A stretch of DNA of 64,000 bases. Source: Fimenecus sp900545625 (lineage in GTDB: Bacteria; Bacillota; Clostridia; Oscillospirales; Acutalibacteraceae). Below, in pieces: positions 7,582 to 16,944 of this stretch. The stretch's first letter is position 1, and each line of letters begins with the position of its first letter. The stretch is from contig OZ007023.1 in the NCBI GenBank assembly GCA_963931525.1, positions 1,488,001 to 1,552,000 of the forward strand. The letters are read 5' to 3'. The notes below the pieces were generated by a model that was not told the DNA's origin, made no database searches, and was given only the letters and a program-made list of their open reading frames with translations. The position numbers and the translations under genes were made by a program.

Positions 7582-8664
7582 TTACGCGTTCTCTTTTTCA
7601 AATTTCGCCATGAAGTCCACAAGCGCCTGCACGCCTTCATACGGCATGGCATTGTAGATGGAAGCGCGCATGCCGCCGACGGTGCGGTGACCCTTGAGGT
7701 TCACAAGGCCCGCTTCGGTCGCTTCTTTGACGAACTTTGCGTTGAGCTCGTCGCTGTCAGTCACGAAGGGGACGTTCATCAGCGAACGATCCTCCGGCAC
7801 GACCGTGCCGCGGAACATCTTACTGTTGTCAAGGAAGTCATACAAAAGCTTTGCTTTTTTGACATTGCGTTCTTTCATAGCCTCAAGCCCGCCGTTTTCC
7901 TTGAGCCATTCAAGCACCAGCTTGCAGATATAAATGGTGTAGCAGGGCGGGGTGTTGTACAGCGAGTTCGCATCAGCATGGACTTGGTAATTCAGCATGG
8001 TCGGCGTGATGTCACGCGCTTTGCCCAAAAGATCCTCGCGGATGATGCAGATGGTAAGGCCTGCGGGTGCAACATTTTTCTGCGCGCCGCCGTAGACCAT
8101 GCCGAACTTGGAAACATCCAGCGGTTCGGAAAGGAAGCACGAAGAGATGTCTGCGATCAGCGGCACATTGCCTGTGTCGGGCAGCTCGTGGTAGACTGTG
8201 CCGTAAATGGTGTTGTTCATGCAGATATAGAAATAATCCGCGTCGGGCGTGAAGTCCGCTTTGTTGAGCTTCGGGATATAGGAGAAGGTCTTATCCGCCG
8301 AAGAAGCGACCGCTTTCACATCGCCGTACTTCTGCGCCTCGGCAAAGGCTTTCTTCGCCCACTGCCCGGTGATCACATAATCCGCCTTGCCGCTGCCATT
8401 CATAAAGTTGAGCGGGATGGCGGCGAACTGCGTGGATGCGCCGCCCTGCAAAAACAGAACCTTATAATTGTCAGGGATGTGCATCAGCTCACGAAGCAGC
8501 GCTTCCGCCCCCTTGATGATCTCGTCAAAGACCTTCGAGCGGTGGCTCATCTCCATAACGGACTGCCCGCAGCCGTGGTAATCGAGCATTTCCGATGCCG
8601 CTTTTTTCAAGACCTCTTCCGGCAGCATGGAAGGACCGGCGGAGAAATTGTAAACTCTGGACAT
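7582..8664 (-). CDS. serC: Phosphoserine aminotransferase
   Basis: 360-residue PLP-dependent class V aminotransferase that converts 3-phosphohydroxypyruvate and glutamate to phosphoserine. The family start VYNFSAGPSMLPEEVL is complete, LQGGASTQFAAIPLN is the phosphate/PLP region, and YGGAQKNVAPAG contains the Schiff-base lysine. C-terminal HRTVGGMRASIYNAMP binds the substrate phosphate. First gene of serC-serA, with a good promoter 38 bases upstream; the short leader leaves no room for a T-box. No serB phosphatase is present in the window. Confidence 0.95.
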   Translation of the reverse strand: MSRVYNFSAGPSMLPEEVLKKAASEMLDYHGCGQSVMEMSHRSKVFDEIIKGAEALLRELMHIPDNYKVLFLQGGASTQFAAIPLNFMNGSGKADYVITGQWAKKAFAEAQKYGDVKAVASSADKTFSYIPKLNKADFTPDADYFYICMNNTIYGTVYHELPDTGNVPLIADISSCFLSEPLDVSKFGMVYGGAQKNVAPAGLTICIIREDLLGKARDITPTMLNYQVHADANSLYNTPPCYTIYICKLVLEWLKENGGLEAMKERNVKKAKLLYDFLDNSKMFRGTVVPEDRSLMNVPFVTDSDELNAKFVKEATEAGLVNLKGHRTVGGMRASIYNAMPYEGVQALVDFMAKFEKENA

Positions 8665-8701
8665 AAAAATACCTCCGAATCATTTTTTCACTGTGCTTGC
8701 C

Positions 8702-8731
8702 ATTATAGCAAAGCGCAAATAGAAAAGTCAA
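8702..8731 (-). promoter_or_regulatory. Promoter of serC-serA
   Basis: On the minus strand TTGACT and a consensus TATAAT are separated by 18 bases. The predicted leader to the serC ATG is about 30 bases. Confidence 0.65.
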
Positions 8732-8862
8732 TGAATTGACAAAAGAATAACAATCTTTTTTGTAAAAATCCCGTAAAATTGAAAAAGTTGTTCAAAAAAT
8801 TAACAAAACAAGAGAGGCACAATCGTATTTCGTCGATTCTTTTCGCTTAACAAATGTTTCTG

Positions 8863-8891
8863 TTGCAGGAATCTAAAAAATACGATATAAT
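8863..8891 (+). promoter_or_regulatory. Promoter of lon-engB-lysA-dnaE
   Basis: TTGCAG (8863-8868), 17 bases, then consensus TATAAT (8886-8891). It is flanked and overlapped by copies of the ATCGTATT motif described separately. Confidence 0.65.
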
Positions 8892-8899
8892 CTATACTC

Positions 8900-8915
8900 A
8901 ATCGTATTTACGATT
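8900..8915. promoter_or_regulatory. Candidate operator at the lon promoter
   Basis: ATCGTA-TT-TACGAT (8901-8914) is a perfect 6-bp inverted repeat with a two-base centre, placed at about +3 to +16 of the predicted transcript. The same half-site AATCGTATTT occurs at 8821-8830, and its reverse AAATACGAT at 8878-8886 overlaps the -10. It does not match CIRCE or CtsR sites. The regulator is unknown. Confidence 0.5.
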
Positions 8916-8948
8916 TTGATCAGCTTTTACCTTTTGGAGTGAATACAT

Positions 8949-11396
8949 ATGAACCCTTTGGCTCGTGAAGAATTTACACTGCCCGCCGTCGCGCTGCGGG
9001 GGCTTGTGGTGTTCCCGGATATGACACTGCATTTCGACGTCGGCAGAAAACAGTCTGTCGCCGCCGTCAAGCATGCCATGCTCACCAAGCAGAATCTGTT
9101 TTTGGTAACGCAGACAGATTTGTCCGAAAAAGTGGACGGTGCAGACGCGCTCTTTAAGATCGGTGTTGTGTGCGAGATCAAACAGCTTGTGCGGCTGCCA
9201 TCGGGGGATTACTACCGCGTGATGGCGCAAGGCGGTTTTCGCGCGCGGCTGTTGGAGCTGACCGCGCAAAAGCCCCATTTGACCGCGCGTCTGCGACCGC
9301 TTGCCGACCGTGACCCGCGCACGGCGTCACCTGCGGAGACGGAAGCGCTTATTCGCTATGCCAAAACGCTGTTTGAAGAGTACGCTATGCTCAATCAAAA
9401 GCTCTCTTCGGATCTGCTGCCCGCCGTGATGCGCATCCAAGCACCGGGTAAGCTCGCCGATTTCATCGCGGGCAATCTACCGCTGGAGTTTGCGGACAAG
9501 CAGACGATCCTGGAAGAATTGCAGGTGCAGAGAAGACTTGAAAAGCTGTGCGTGCTGCTGGTGCATGAGATCGAGATGCTCGAAGCCATGGAAGAGATCG
9601 ACGAACGCGTGCAGGAGCAGATCGACGAAAACCAGCGGGAATACTATTTGCGCGAGCAGATGAAGGTAATCTCGCAGGAGCTCGGCGACACGGAATCCTC
9701 CGTGAGCGAAGCACAGAAATACCGCGAAAAGATTTTGAAGCTGCATCTTGAAAAAGAGAGCGAGGATAAGCTCCTGCAGGAGTGCGACCGTTTTGCGCGC
9801 ACGCAGCCGACAAGCCCCGAGAGCGCGGTGTCCCGCTCGTATCTCGACGCGGTGCTTGCGCTGCCGTGGGGAAAGTATTCAAAGGAGAATCTGAACCTTG
9901 ACCGCGCGCGTAAGATTCTCGATAAAGATCATTACGGGCTGGAATCCGTCAAGGAACGTATTTTGGAGTTTTTAGCGGTGCGAAGCCTTGCAGGCAACGC
10001 TAAGGGGCAGATCATCTGTCTTGCGGGGCCTCCCGGCGTAGGTAAAACGTCTATTGCCCGTTCTCTGGCGCACGCCATGAATCGCAAATACGAGCGCATC
10101 TCCTTAGGCGGTGTGAATGACGAATCCGAGATCCGCGGGCATCGCAAGACCTATATCGGCTCCATGCCCGGCAGCATCGTTGCCGCACTCACACGCGCCA
10201 GGACTGCGAACCCGCTGATCCTGCTTGATGAGATCGACAAGCTTTCGCGCGATTATAAGGGAGATCCCGCCTCTGCCTTGCTGGAGGCGCTCGACCCTGA
10301 GCAGAATAGTACCTTCCGTGACCATTATATTGAGATTCCGTTCGATTTGAGCAAAGTTCTGTTCATCACTACCGCCAACGATACGAGCACCATTCCCGCG
10401 CCGTTACTGGATCGTATGGAGGTCATTGAGCTTTACAGTTATACGGCAGAGGAAAAATTCCAAATCGCAAAACGCCACCTCGTGCGCAAGCAGCTGGATG
10501 AAAACGGGATCAAACCCGCACAGCTTCGCATTGCAGATGACGCACTGCGCCTGATGATCGACGGCTATACGCGCGAAGCGGGCGTTCGCAAACTCGAACG
10601 CACCATTGCAAAAGTTATGCGCAAGGCGGCGGTCGAGATCGTCGGCGGCAAAACCGGAAAGATCACCGTGCATGCTTCCGACCTTGAAGCTCTGCTCGGG
10701 CCGCGTAAATTTAAACCGGATGACCTGATCGGAACGGATACCGTCGGTGTAGTCAACGGACTCGCTTGGACTTCGGTCGGCGGCGAACTCCTGAAAGTGG
10801 AAGCAGCCATCATGGAAGGCGCCGGGAAACTTGAACTAACCGGGTCTCTGGGCGATGTGATGAAGGAATCCGCCAAGGCAGCGTGCAGCTATATCCGCTG
10901 CCATGCGCACGAGTGGAATATTGACGATCAATTCTACAAGAATAAGGATATCCATATCCACTTCCCTGAGGGCGCCGTACCCAAGGATGGGCCGTCGGCG
11001 GGCATTGCCGTAACTACGGCGCTCGCCTCTGCACTGTCGGGCTGCCCGGTGCGCGCGGACATCGCTATGACGGGCGAGGTCACGCTCACGGGCAGGGTTC
11101 TGCCCATCGGCGGGCTTCGGGAAAAGACTATGGCAGCTTATAAATCGGGGCTTCGCAGCGTGCTGATCCCGCACGAGAATCTGCCCGACCTTCGGGAGAT
11201 CGACAAGGTCGTTGCCGAAGCGCTCGAATTTGTGCCTGTAACGGACGTTGCCGAGGTGCTGTCCCGTGCGCTGGTTCTGCCGAAAGAAGCAGAAGCGGTA
11301 GAGGAAGAGCCGCGTGCGCAGGTGCATCCCGTACTGCCAGCACCGCCAGTCGTTAAGCGCCGCCGTGCAGAGAAGAGGGGCGAGGAGCTTTCATGA
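8949..11396 (+). CDS. lon: ATP-dependent Lon protease
   Basis: 815-residue AAA+ serine protease that degrades misfolded and regulatory proteins as a cytosolic hexamer. Order: N-terminal substrate-binding domain (about 10-200), coiled coil, AAA+ module with Walker A GPPGVGKT at 360-367, and the C-terminal protease. The catalytic Ser683 is in PKDGPSAG and the catalytic Lys726 in GGLREK, with the same 43-residue spacing as in E. coli Lon. The tail after residue 790 is short and charged. TGGAGTG lies just upstream of the ATG. First gene of a run that overlaps engB by four bases. The promoter carries a candidate operator. Confidence 0.96.
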   Translation: MNPLAREEFTLPAVALRGLVVFPDMTLHFDVGRKQSVAAVKHAMLTKQNLFLVTQTDLSEKVDGADALFKIGVVCEIKQLVRLPSGDYYRVMAQGGFRARLLELTAQKPHLTARLRPLADRDPRTASPAETEALIRYAKTLFEEYAMLNQKLSSDLLPAVMRIQAPGKLADFIAGNLPLEFADKQTILEELQVQRRLEKLCVLLVHEIEMLEAMEEIDERVQEQIDENQREYYLREQMKVISQELGDTESSVSEAQKYREKILKLHLEKESEDKLLQECDRFARTQPTSPESAVSRSYLDAVLALPWGKYSKENLNLDRARKILDKDHYGLESVKERILEFLAVRSLAGNAKGQIICLAGPPGVGKTSIARSLAHAMNRKYERISLGGVNDESEIRGHRKTYIGSMPGSIVAALTRARTANPLILLDEIDKLSRDYKGDPASALLEALDPEQNSTFRDHYIEIPFDLSKVLFITTANDTSTIPAPLLDRMEVIELYSYTAEEKFQIAKRHLVRKQLDENGIKPAQLRIADDALRLMIDGYTREAGVRKLERTIAKVMRKAAVEIVGGKTGKITVHASDLEALLGPRKFKPDDLIGTDTVGVVNGLAWTSVGGELLKVEAAIMEGAGKLELTGSLGDVMKESAKAACSYIRCHAHEWNIDDQFYKNKDIHIHFPEGAVPKDGPSAGIAVTTALASALSGCPVRADIAMTGEVTLTGRVLPIGGLREKTMAAYKSGLRSVLIPHENLPDLREIDKVVAEALEFVPVTDVAEVLSRALVLPKEAEAVEEEPRAQVHPVLPAPPVVKRRRAEKRGEELS

Positions 11397-11977
11397 ATTT
11401 TAAAACGACGGAATTTGAAGCTGCTTTCGGGACACTCGCGCAGCTGCCGCGCTCCGATCTGCCTGAGATCGCTTTTGCTGGACGTTCCAACGTGGGAAAA
11501 TCCTCCTTGCTGAATCGGCTTTGCTCGCGGAAAGCTTTGGCGCGCGTTAGCTCCGTGCCCGGCAAAACGGCTACGGTCAATTTCTACCGGACAGGCAATG
11601 TGCGGCTGGTGGATCTGCCCGGTTACGGTTATGCCAAAGTCCCGAAATCTGAAAAAAAACGCTGGGCGCAGCTATTGGAAGGGTATTTTCGCACGAATCG
11701 AGATATTCGCCTTGTGGTGCAGCTTGTGGATATGCGCCACGAGCCTACTGCAGACGACGAGACCATGCTTGCATTTTTATCTGAGACAGGTCTTCCGTTT
11801 GCTGTGGTACTGACGAAATGCGATAAGCTCAACAAAACGGCATATGCCGAACGTCTTTCAGCATTCCGGGCGCGTTTTTCCGCGCTTCCGCCCGAGCTTC
11901 TGATCCCGTTTTCCGCTGTTCGCGGCGACGGCGTCGAGGCGCTTTCGGCTGTGATAGAGAATTCTGTAAAACCGTGA
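11393..11977 (+). CDS. engB: Ribosome biogenesis GTP-binding protein EngB/YsxC
   Basis: 194-residue TrmE-Era-EngA-like GTPase needed for late assembly of the 50S subunit. G1 is GRSNVGKS, G3 is DLPGYGYA and G4 is TKCDK, all in the expected order. FKTTEFEAAFGTLAQLP is the usual N-terminal extension. It starts inside the lon stop (ATGA overlap), so translation is probably coupled. lon next to ysxC/engB is a conserved Firmicute arrangement. Confidence 0.96.
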   Translation: MNFKTTEFEAAFGTLAQLPRSDLPEIAFAGRSNVGKSSLLNRLCSRKALARVSSVPGKTATVNFYRTGNVRLVDLPGYGYAKVPKSEKKRWAQLLEGYFRTNRDIRLVVQLVDMRHEPTADDETMLAFLSETGLPFAVVLTKCDKLNKTAYAERLSAFRARFSALPPELLIPFSAVRGDGVEALSAVIENSVKP

Positions 11978-11990
11978 TATGGAGGAGTAT

Positions 11991-13268
11991 ATGACGAAGC
12001 AACCGTTTACGACCAAAGAAAAGTTAGAGGAGATCGCTGCGCAGTTCCCAACCCCATTCCATCTGTATGATGAAGCCGGCATTCGCCGCAATGCACAAGC
12101 GCTAAAGGACGCATTTGCATGGAACAAGGGGTTTAAGGAGTATTTCGCCGTTAAGGCGACACCGAACCCGTTTTTGATCAAGATCCTGCGCGAATACGGC
12201 TGCGGGTGCGACTGCTCCTCGAAAACAGAGCTGATGCTTTCGAAAGCCATCGGCGCTGTGGGGGAGGACGTCATGTTCTCCTCCAACGACACGCCCGCCG
12301 AGGAGTTTCAATATGCCGCCGACATGGGCGCGATCATCAATCTCGACGACATCACACACATTGAAGTGCTTGAAAAAACGCTTGGGCGTTTGCCCGAACG
12401 TATCTGCTGCCGATACAATCCCGGCGGGGAGTTTAAGATCACTACGGACATTATGGACAACCCCGGCGAAGCGAAATACGGCATGACCACCGAGCAGATC
12501 TTTGAGGCGTTCCGCATCTTAAAGGCGAAGGGCGTCAAGGAATTCGGCATCCATGCGTTTTTGGCGAGCAACACCGTCACGAACGCGTATTACCCTGTAT
12601 TGGCGGGCGTGTTGTTCGACCTTGCGGTACGGCTGCAAAAGGAAACAGGCGCGAACATCCGCTTTATCAACCTTTCGGGCGGCGTCGGCATTCCTTATCG
12701 CCCCGACCAGGCGCCCAACGACATCGCCGAGATCGGGAAAGGCGTCAAGGAGGTCTACGAGCGCATCCTTGTGCCGGCGGGCATGGGCGACGTGGCGATC
12801 TTTACGGAGCTTGGCAGATTTATGATGGGCCCCTACGGTGCGCTGATTACCCGCGTTATCAATGAGAAGCATACCTATAAGGAGTACATCGGCGTAGATG
12901 CCTGCGCCGCGAACCTGATGCGTCCCGCCATGTACGGCGCGTATCACCACATCACGGTCATGGGCAAGGAAAACGAGCCCGCGACCTGCACCTACGACGT
13001 GACCGGCTCGCTTTGCGAAAACAACGACAAATTCGCCGTGGACCGCGCGCTGCCGAAGATCGACATCGGCGACCTGCTTTATATCCATGACACAGGTGCG
13101 CACGGCTTTTCCATGGGCTATAACTACAACGGCAAGCTGCGTTCGGCGGAGATCTTGCTGAAAGAAAACGGGGATTTCGAGATGATCCGCCGCGCCGAAA
13201 CGCCGAAGGATTATTTTGCCACGTTTGACTGCTTCCCAGAGTTTTACGAAAAGGTTTTGAACGCATAA
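11991..13268 (+). CDS. lysA: Diaminopimelate decarboxylase
   Basis: 425-residue fold-III PLP enzyme making lysine from meso-diaminopimelate. The PLP lysine is K55 in YFAVKATPNP; NLSGGVGIPYRP is the glycine loop for the phosphate; TGSLCENNDKFAVDRALP is the family's Cys-Glu-x2-Asp segment for substrate recognition; GYNYNGKLRSAEIL ends the barrel. An in-frame ATG at 11979 overlaps the GGAGGA ribosome binding site, so the ATG at 11991 is used. It follows engB by 13 bases. No lysine riboswitch is seen, and control probably comes from the lon promoter. Confidence 0.88.
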   Translation: MTKQPFTTKEKLEEIAAQFPTPFHLYDEAGIRRNAQALKDAFAWNKGFKEYFAVKATPNPFLIKILREYGCGCDCSSKTELMLSKAIGAVGEDVMFSSNDTPAEEFQYAADMGAIINLDDITHIEVLEKTLGRLPERICCRYNPGGEFKITTDIMDNPGEAKYGMTTEQIFEAFRILKAKGVKEFGIHAFLASNTVTNAYYPVLAGVLFDLAVRLQKETGANIRFINLSGGVGIPYRPDQAPNDIAEIGKGVKEVYERILVPAGMGDVAIFTELGRFMMGPYGALITRVINEKHTYKEYIGVDACAANLMRPAMYGAYHHITVMGKENEPATCTYDVTGSLCENNDKFAVDRALPKIDIGDLLYIHDTGAHGFSMGYNYNGKLRSAEILLKENGDFEMIRRAETPKDYFATFDCFPEFYEKVLNA

Positions 13269-13282
13269 GGTAAGGGATTGAC

Positions 13283-16200
13283 ATGGCGTTCACCCACCTG
13301 CATCTGCATACAGAGTACAGCCTCCTCGACGGCGCCTGCCGCCTCGGGGAGCTTTGTGCTGCCGCAAAAGAGCTGGGCATGACCTCGCTTGCCATGACCG
13401 ACCACGGTAACATGTACGGTGCGGTCGAGTTTTATAAGGCGGCGAAAGCCAACGGCGTTAAGCCGATCATCGGCTGTGAGGTCTATGTCGCGCCGCGTAA
13501 GCTGACCGATAAAGTCCATGGGCTCGACTCCGAGCGCTATCACTTGGTACTCCTGTGCGAAAATGAGACGGGCTATAAAAACCTGATCCACATGGTGTCG
13601 CGTTCCTGGGTGGACGGGTTCTATGTCCGTCCGCGCGTGGACAAAGAACTGCTGGAAGCCCATCATGAGGGACTGATCGCCCTTTCGGCTTGCCTTGCCG
13701 GGGAGATCCCGCGAAAGCTTACGGCAGGCGACTTTGAGGGCGCAAAAGAAACAGCGCTTTGGTACAACCGCGTGTTCGGGCAGGGGAATTACTACCTCGA
13801 ATTGCAAGACCACGGGCTGCCCGAACAGCAGGCGATCCTGCCGCAGCTTCTGCGGCTTTCCAAAGAGACCGGGATCCCCTGTGTCGCGACCAACGACGTG
13901 CATTATATCCATAAGTCGGATGCCAAAACGCAAAAGGTGCTTATTTGTATCCAGACCAACCACACCATAGATGAGGACACGGGGCTGGAGTTTTCCACGG
14001 ACGAGTTCTATCTCAAATCCGAAGAAGAGATACGCGAGCGTTTTGCCTTTGCGCCTGAGGCTTTGGAGAATACGGCTTTGATCGCCGAACGCTGTAATGT
14101 GGAATTTGAGTTCGGTAAAACGAAGCTGCCGCGCTTCGACGTGCCGAACGGTGAAGACCATTTCACCTATTTCCGCGGCCGCTGCTATGAGGGGCTTTGG
14201 CAGCACTGCGGGGAAAATCCGCCCGAAGCATATACCCAAAGGCTCGAACACGAACTGTCGGTTATTCGGGATATGGGGTATGTCGATTACTTTTTGATCG
14301 TAGCAGACTTTATTGCCTATGCGAAATCGCAGGGCATCCCCGTCGGGCCGGGGCGCGGTTCGGGGGCTGGCAGTCTTGCGGCATACTGTATGGGTATTAC
14401 GGGCATCGACCCCATGCAGTACAACCTCATTTTTGAGCGGTTTTTAAATCCTGAACGCGTCAGCATGCCGGATATTGACGTGGATTTCTGTTATGAGCGG
14501 CGCGAAGAAGTTATTGCCTATGTGATTCGAAAATACGGTGCCGACCATGTGGCGCAGATCGTCACCTTCGGTACAATGGCGGCGCGCGCAGCGGTACGCG
14601 ATGTCGGGCGTGCGCTTGGGATGCCGTATAACACGGTGGACGGCGTTTCCAAACAGATCCCGCGTGAATTGGGTATTACCATTGATAAGGCGCTGCAAAA
14701 GAACAGCGAACTGCGCGCCATGTATGAACGGGATGAAAAAATTCGGGAGCTCCTTGACACGGCAAAGCGCGTAGAGGGGATGCCGCGCCACGCGTCCACA
14801 CATGCGGCGGGCGTGGTGATCACCGACCGCCCCGTAAGCGAATATGTGCCGCTTGCGCGCAATGACGATGCAGTCGTAACACAGTTTACCATGACTGCCA
14901 TAGAAGAACTTGGGCTTCTGAAAATGGATTTCCTTGGGCTGCGCACGCTTACGGTCATTCATGACGCAGAGCAGATGATCCGCGCGCATACGCCGGATTT
15001 TGATATTGATAAGATCCAAATGGACGATGCCGCGACGTATCAGATGTTTTCCAAAGGGCAGACCTATGGCGTGTTCCAGTGTGAATCAGCGGGCCTGCGC
15101 AGTGTCCTTACCAGATTAAAGCCGCGCAATCTTGAGGATATCATCGCGGTGATCTCCCTGTACCGGCCCGGCCCTATGGACTCCATTGACGATTATATTG
15201 CCAATCGCCACGATCCGAGCCGTATCCATTACAAAACCCCGCTTTTAAAGCCGATTTTGGATGTGACTTACGGCTGTATGGTCTATCAGGAGCAGGTTAT
15301 GGAGATCTTCCGGACGCTTGCGGGGTATTCGTTCGGCAGGGCGGATATCGTCCGCCGCGCCATGTCCAAAAAGAAGCACAAGGTCATGGAGGAAGAACGG
15401 CACAATTTTATTTACGGGCTGAAAAACGAAGACGGTTCCACAGCGTGCTGCGGCTGCGTGGCAAACGGTATCGATGAAATAACAGCAAACAGCATTTTCG
15501 ATGATATGTCATCGTTTGCGTCGTATGCGTTCAATAAATCCCACTCCGCTGCCTATGCGGTCGTGGCGTACCGTACAGCTTACCTCAAGTGCCACTATCC
15601 GGGCGAGTTCATGGCGGCGCTCTTAACCAGCGTAATCGATGACGCGACCAAGATTTCCCTGTACATTGCCGACTGTATGCGCCTTGGAATCCGTACGCTT
15701 CCGCCGGATGTCAACCGCAGTGGGCAGTCCTTCACGCCGGAGGGGCGCGCCATCCGTTTTGGGTTGCTTGCGATTAAAAATTTGGGCAAGGGATTTATTG
15801 CCGCTATTTTGGAAGAACGTGAAAAAAACGGCGCGTATACAAGCTTTTATGATTTCTGTAAACGCCTGTACGGCAGGGAATTCAACAAGCGCGCCGTTGA
15901 GGGGCTTGTGAAAAGCGGCGCGCTCGACGGCTTGGATCTCAACCGCCGCGAAATGCTGCAAAATCTACCAGTTGTAACTGCTTCGCTTGATGCGGAAAGC
16001 CGCCGCAATTTAGACGGCCAGTTGGACTTGTTTTCAATCGGACAATCCCAGCCCGTCTCTTTGGCGCCGGAATACAGCCGCTGTTCGGAATTCCCCGCCG
16101 AGGAGCTTTTGCAAATGGAAAAGGAAACGACGGGACTTTACCTTTCGGGGCACCCGATGGCGGCATATGCGCCGCTTGCCGAAAAGCTGCACACGACCCC

Positions 16201-16792
16201 CGTTTCCGAGCTTCTGGAAGCGGAGGAGGACGCGACGGACACACACCGCGACGGCAGCACGGTCACGCTGCTCGCCATTGTGACGGGAGTTAAGCGCAAG
16301 ACGACCAAAAATGACGACACCATGGCGTTTGTCACGGTCGAGGACATTTACGGCAGCATCGAGCTTCTGGTGTTTCCGAAGGTGTATGCGCTGTATTCGC
16401 ACCTGCTGACCGCGGGAAGTGTGATCTATGTGCGCGGCCGTCTCTCGCTTCGGGAGGATGAAAGTCCAAAGGTCTTGCCAGACCGTATTTCTCCGCCGCC
16501 CGATGCAAACGCCGTCTCGCCGCAAACTTCCGCAGCGCCTGCACAAGCCGGGAAGGGCCAGCAGCCGCAGCAGATACGGCAGGGGCTTTTTTTGCTGATC
16601 GATTCTGCAAACAGCGCGCAGGATAAAAAGGTCAAAAACCTGCTTTCGATTTTTGAAGGGCAGATCCCCGTGTATCTTTGTTACAACGATACGCGCAAAA
16701 AATTTGTGACCTCCCGCGGGACGGACTTAAACGAGCCGCTTTTGTCGGAATTGCGCCGCCTGCTCGGGGAAAAAGGCGTGCTGATGCGCTGA
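13283..16792 (+). CDS. dnaE: DNA polymerase III subunit alpha (DnaE type)
   Basis: 1169-residue C-family replicative polymerase. The N-terminal PHP domain begins HLHLHTEYSLLDGACR. The catalytic palm has D397 and D399 in MPDIDVDFCYERR, and PGRGSGAGSL is the nearby nucleotide-binding segment. Helix-hairpin-helix and an OB fold (about 990-1080, LLAIVTGVKRKTTKNDDTM) follow. Length and layout match DnaE rather than PolC, as no exonuclease is inserted in PHP. In Firmicutes with PolC, DnaE extends primers; whether PolC is present cannot be seen here. Last gene of the lon run, with no terminator recognised after it. Confidence 0.95.
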   Translation: MAFTHLHLHTEYSLLDGACRLGELCAAAKELGMTSLAMTDHGNMYGAVEFYKAAKANGVKPIIGCEVYVAPRKLTDKVHGLDSERYHLVLLCENETGYKNLIHMVSRSWVDGFYVRPRVDKELLEAHHEGLIALSACLAGEIPRKLTAGDFEGAKETALWYNRVFGQGNYYLELQDHGLPEQQAILPQLLRLSKETGIPCVATNDVHYIHKSDAKTQKVLICIQTNHTIDEDTGLEFSTDEFYLKSEEEIRERFAFAPEALENTALIAERCNVEFEFGKTKLPRFDVPNGEDHFTYFRGRCYEGLWQHCGENPPEAYTQRLEHELSVIRDMGYVDYFLIVADFIAYAKSQGIPVGPGRGSGAGSLAAYCMGITGIDPMQYNLIFERFLNPERVSMPDIDVDFCYERREEVIAYVIRKYGADHVAQIVTFGTMAARAAVRDVGRALGMPYNTVDGVSKQIPRELGITIDKALQKNSELRAMYERDEKIRELLDTAKRVEGMPRHASTHAAGVVITDRPVSEYVPLARNDDAVVTQFTMTAIEELGLLKMDFLGLRTLTVIHDAEQMIRAHTPDFDIDKIQMDDAATYQMFSKGQTYGVFQCESAGLRSVLTRLKPRNLEDIIAVISLYRPGPMDSIDDYIANRHDPSRIHYKTPLLKPILDVTYGCMVYQEQVMEIFRTLAGYSFGRADIVRRAMSKKKHKVMEEERHNFIYGLKNEDGSTACCGCVANGIDEITANSIFDDMSSFASYAFNKSHSAAYAVVAYRTAYLKCHYPGEFMAALLTSVIDDATKISLYIADCMRLGIRTLPPDVNRSGQSFTPEGRAIRFGLLAIKNLGKGFIAAILEEREKNGAYTSFYDFCKRLYGREFNKRAVEGLVKSGALDGLDLNRREMLQNLPVVTASLDAESRRNLDGQLDLFSIGQSQPVSLAPEYSRCSEFPAEELLQMEKETTGLYLSGHPMAAYAPLAEKLHTTPVSELLEAEEDATDTHRDGSTVTLLAIVTGVKRKTTKNDDTMAFVTVEDIYGSIELLVFPKVYALYSHLLTAGSVIYVRGRLSLREDESPKVLPDRISPPPDANAVSPQTSAAPAQAGKGQQPQQIRQGLFLLIDSANSAQDKKVKNLLSIFEGQIPVYLCYNDTRKKFVTSRGTDLNEPLLSELRRLLGEKGVLMR

Positions 16793-16818
16793 ACCGCCGT
16801 CGAAAAAACAGGAATTAC

Positions 16819-16846
16819 TTGACAACCGCGCGGATTCGTGTATTAT
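16819..16846 (+). promoter_or_regulatory. Promoter of pfkA-aroK
   Basis: Consensus TTGACA (16819-16824), 16 bases, TATTAT (16841-16846). The leader to the pfkA ATG is about 90 bases. Confidence 0.65.
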
Positions 16847-16944
16847 ATAACAGCGCCTTATTCTTTGCGCTTTCGGCGCAGGAAATTCAATTTGTTCGCA
16901 TGGGCTTTGCCCATTTCCATAAATATATCATGAGGTGACGAAAG

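Noticed and set aside
8665..8701. Possible serine T-box ahead of serC
   Set aside because: The leader is about 30 bases, far too short for a T-box.
11940..11990. Possible lysine riboswitch before lysA
   Set aside because: Only 13 bases separate engB and lysA, leaving no room for the aptamer.
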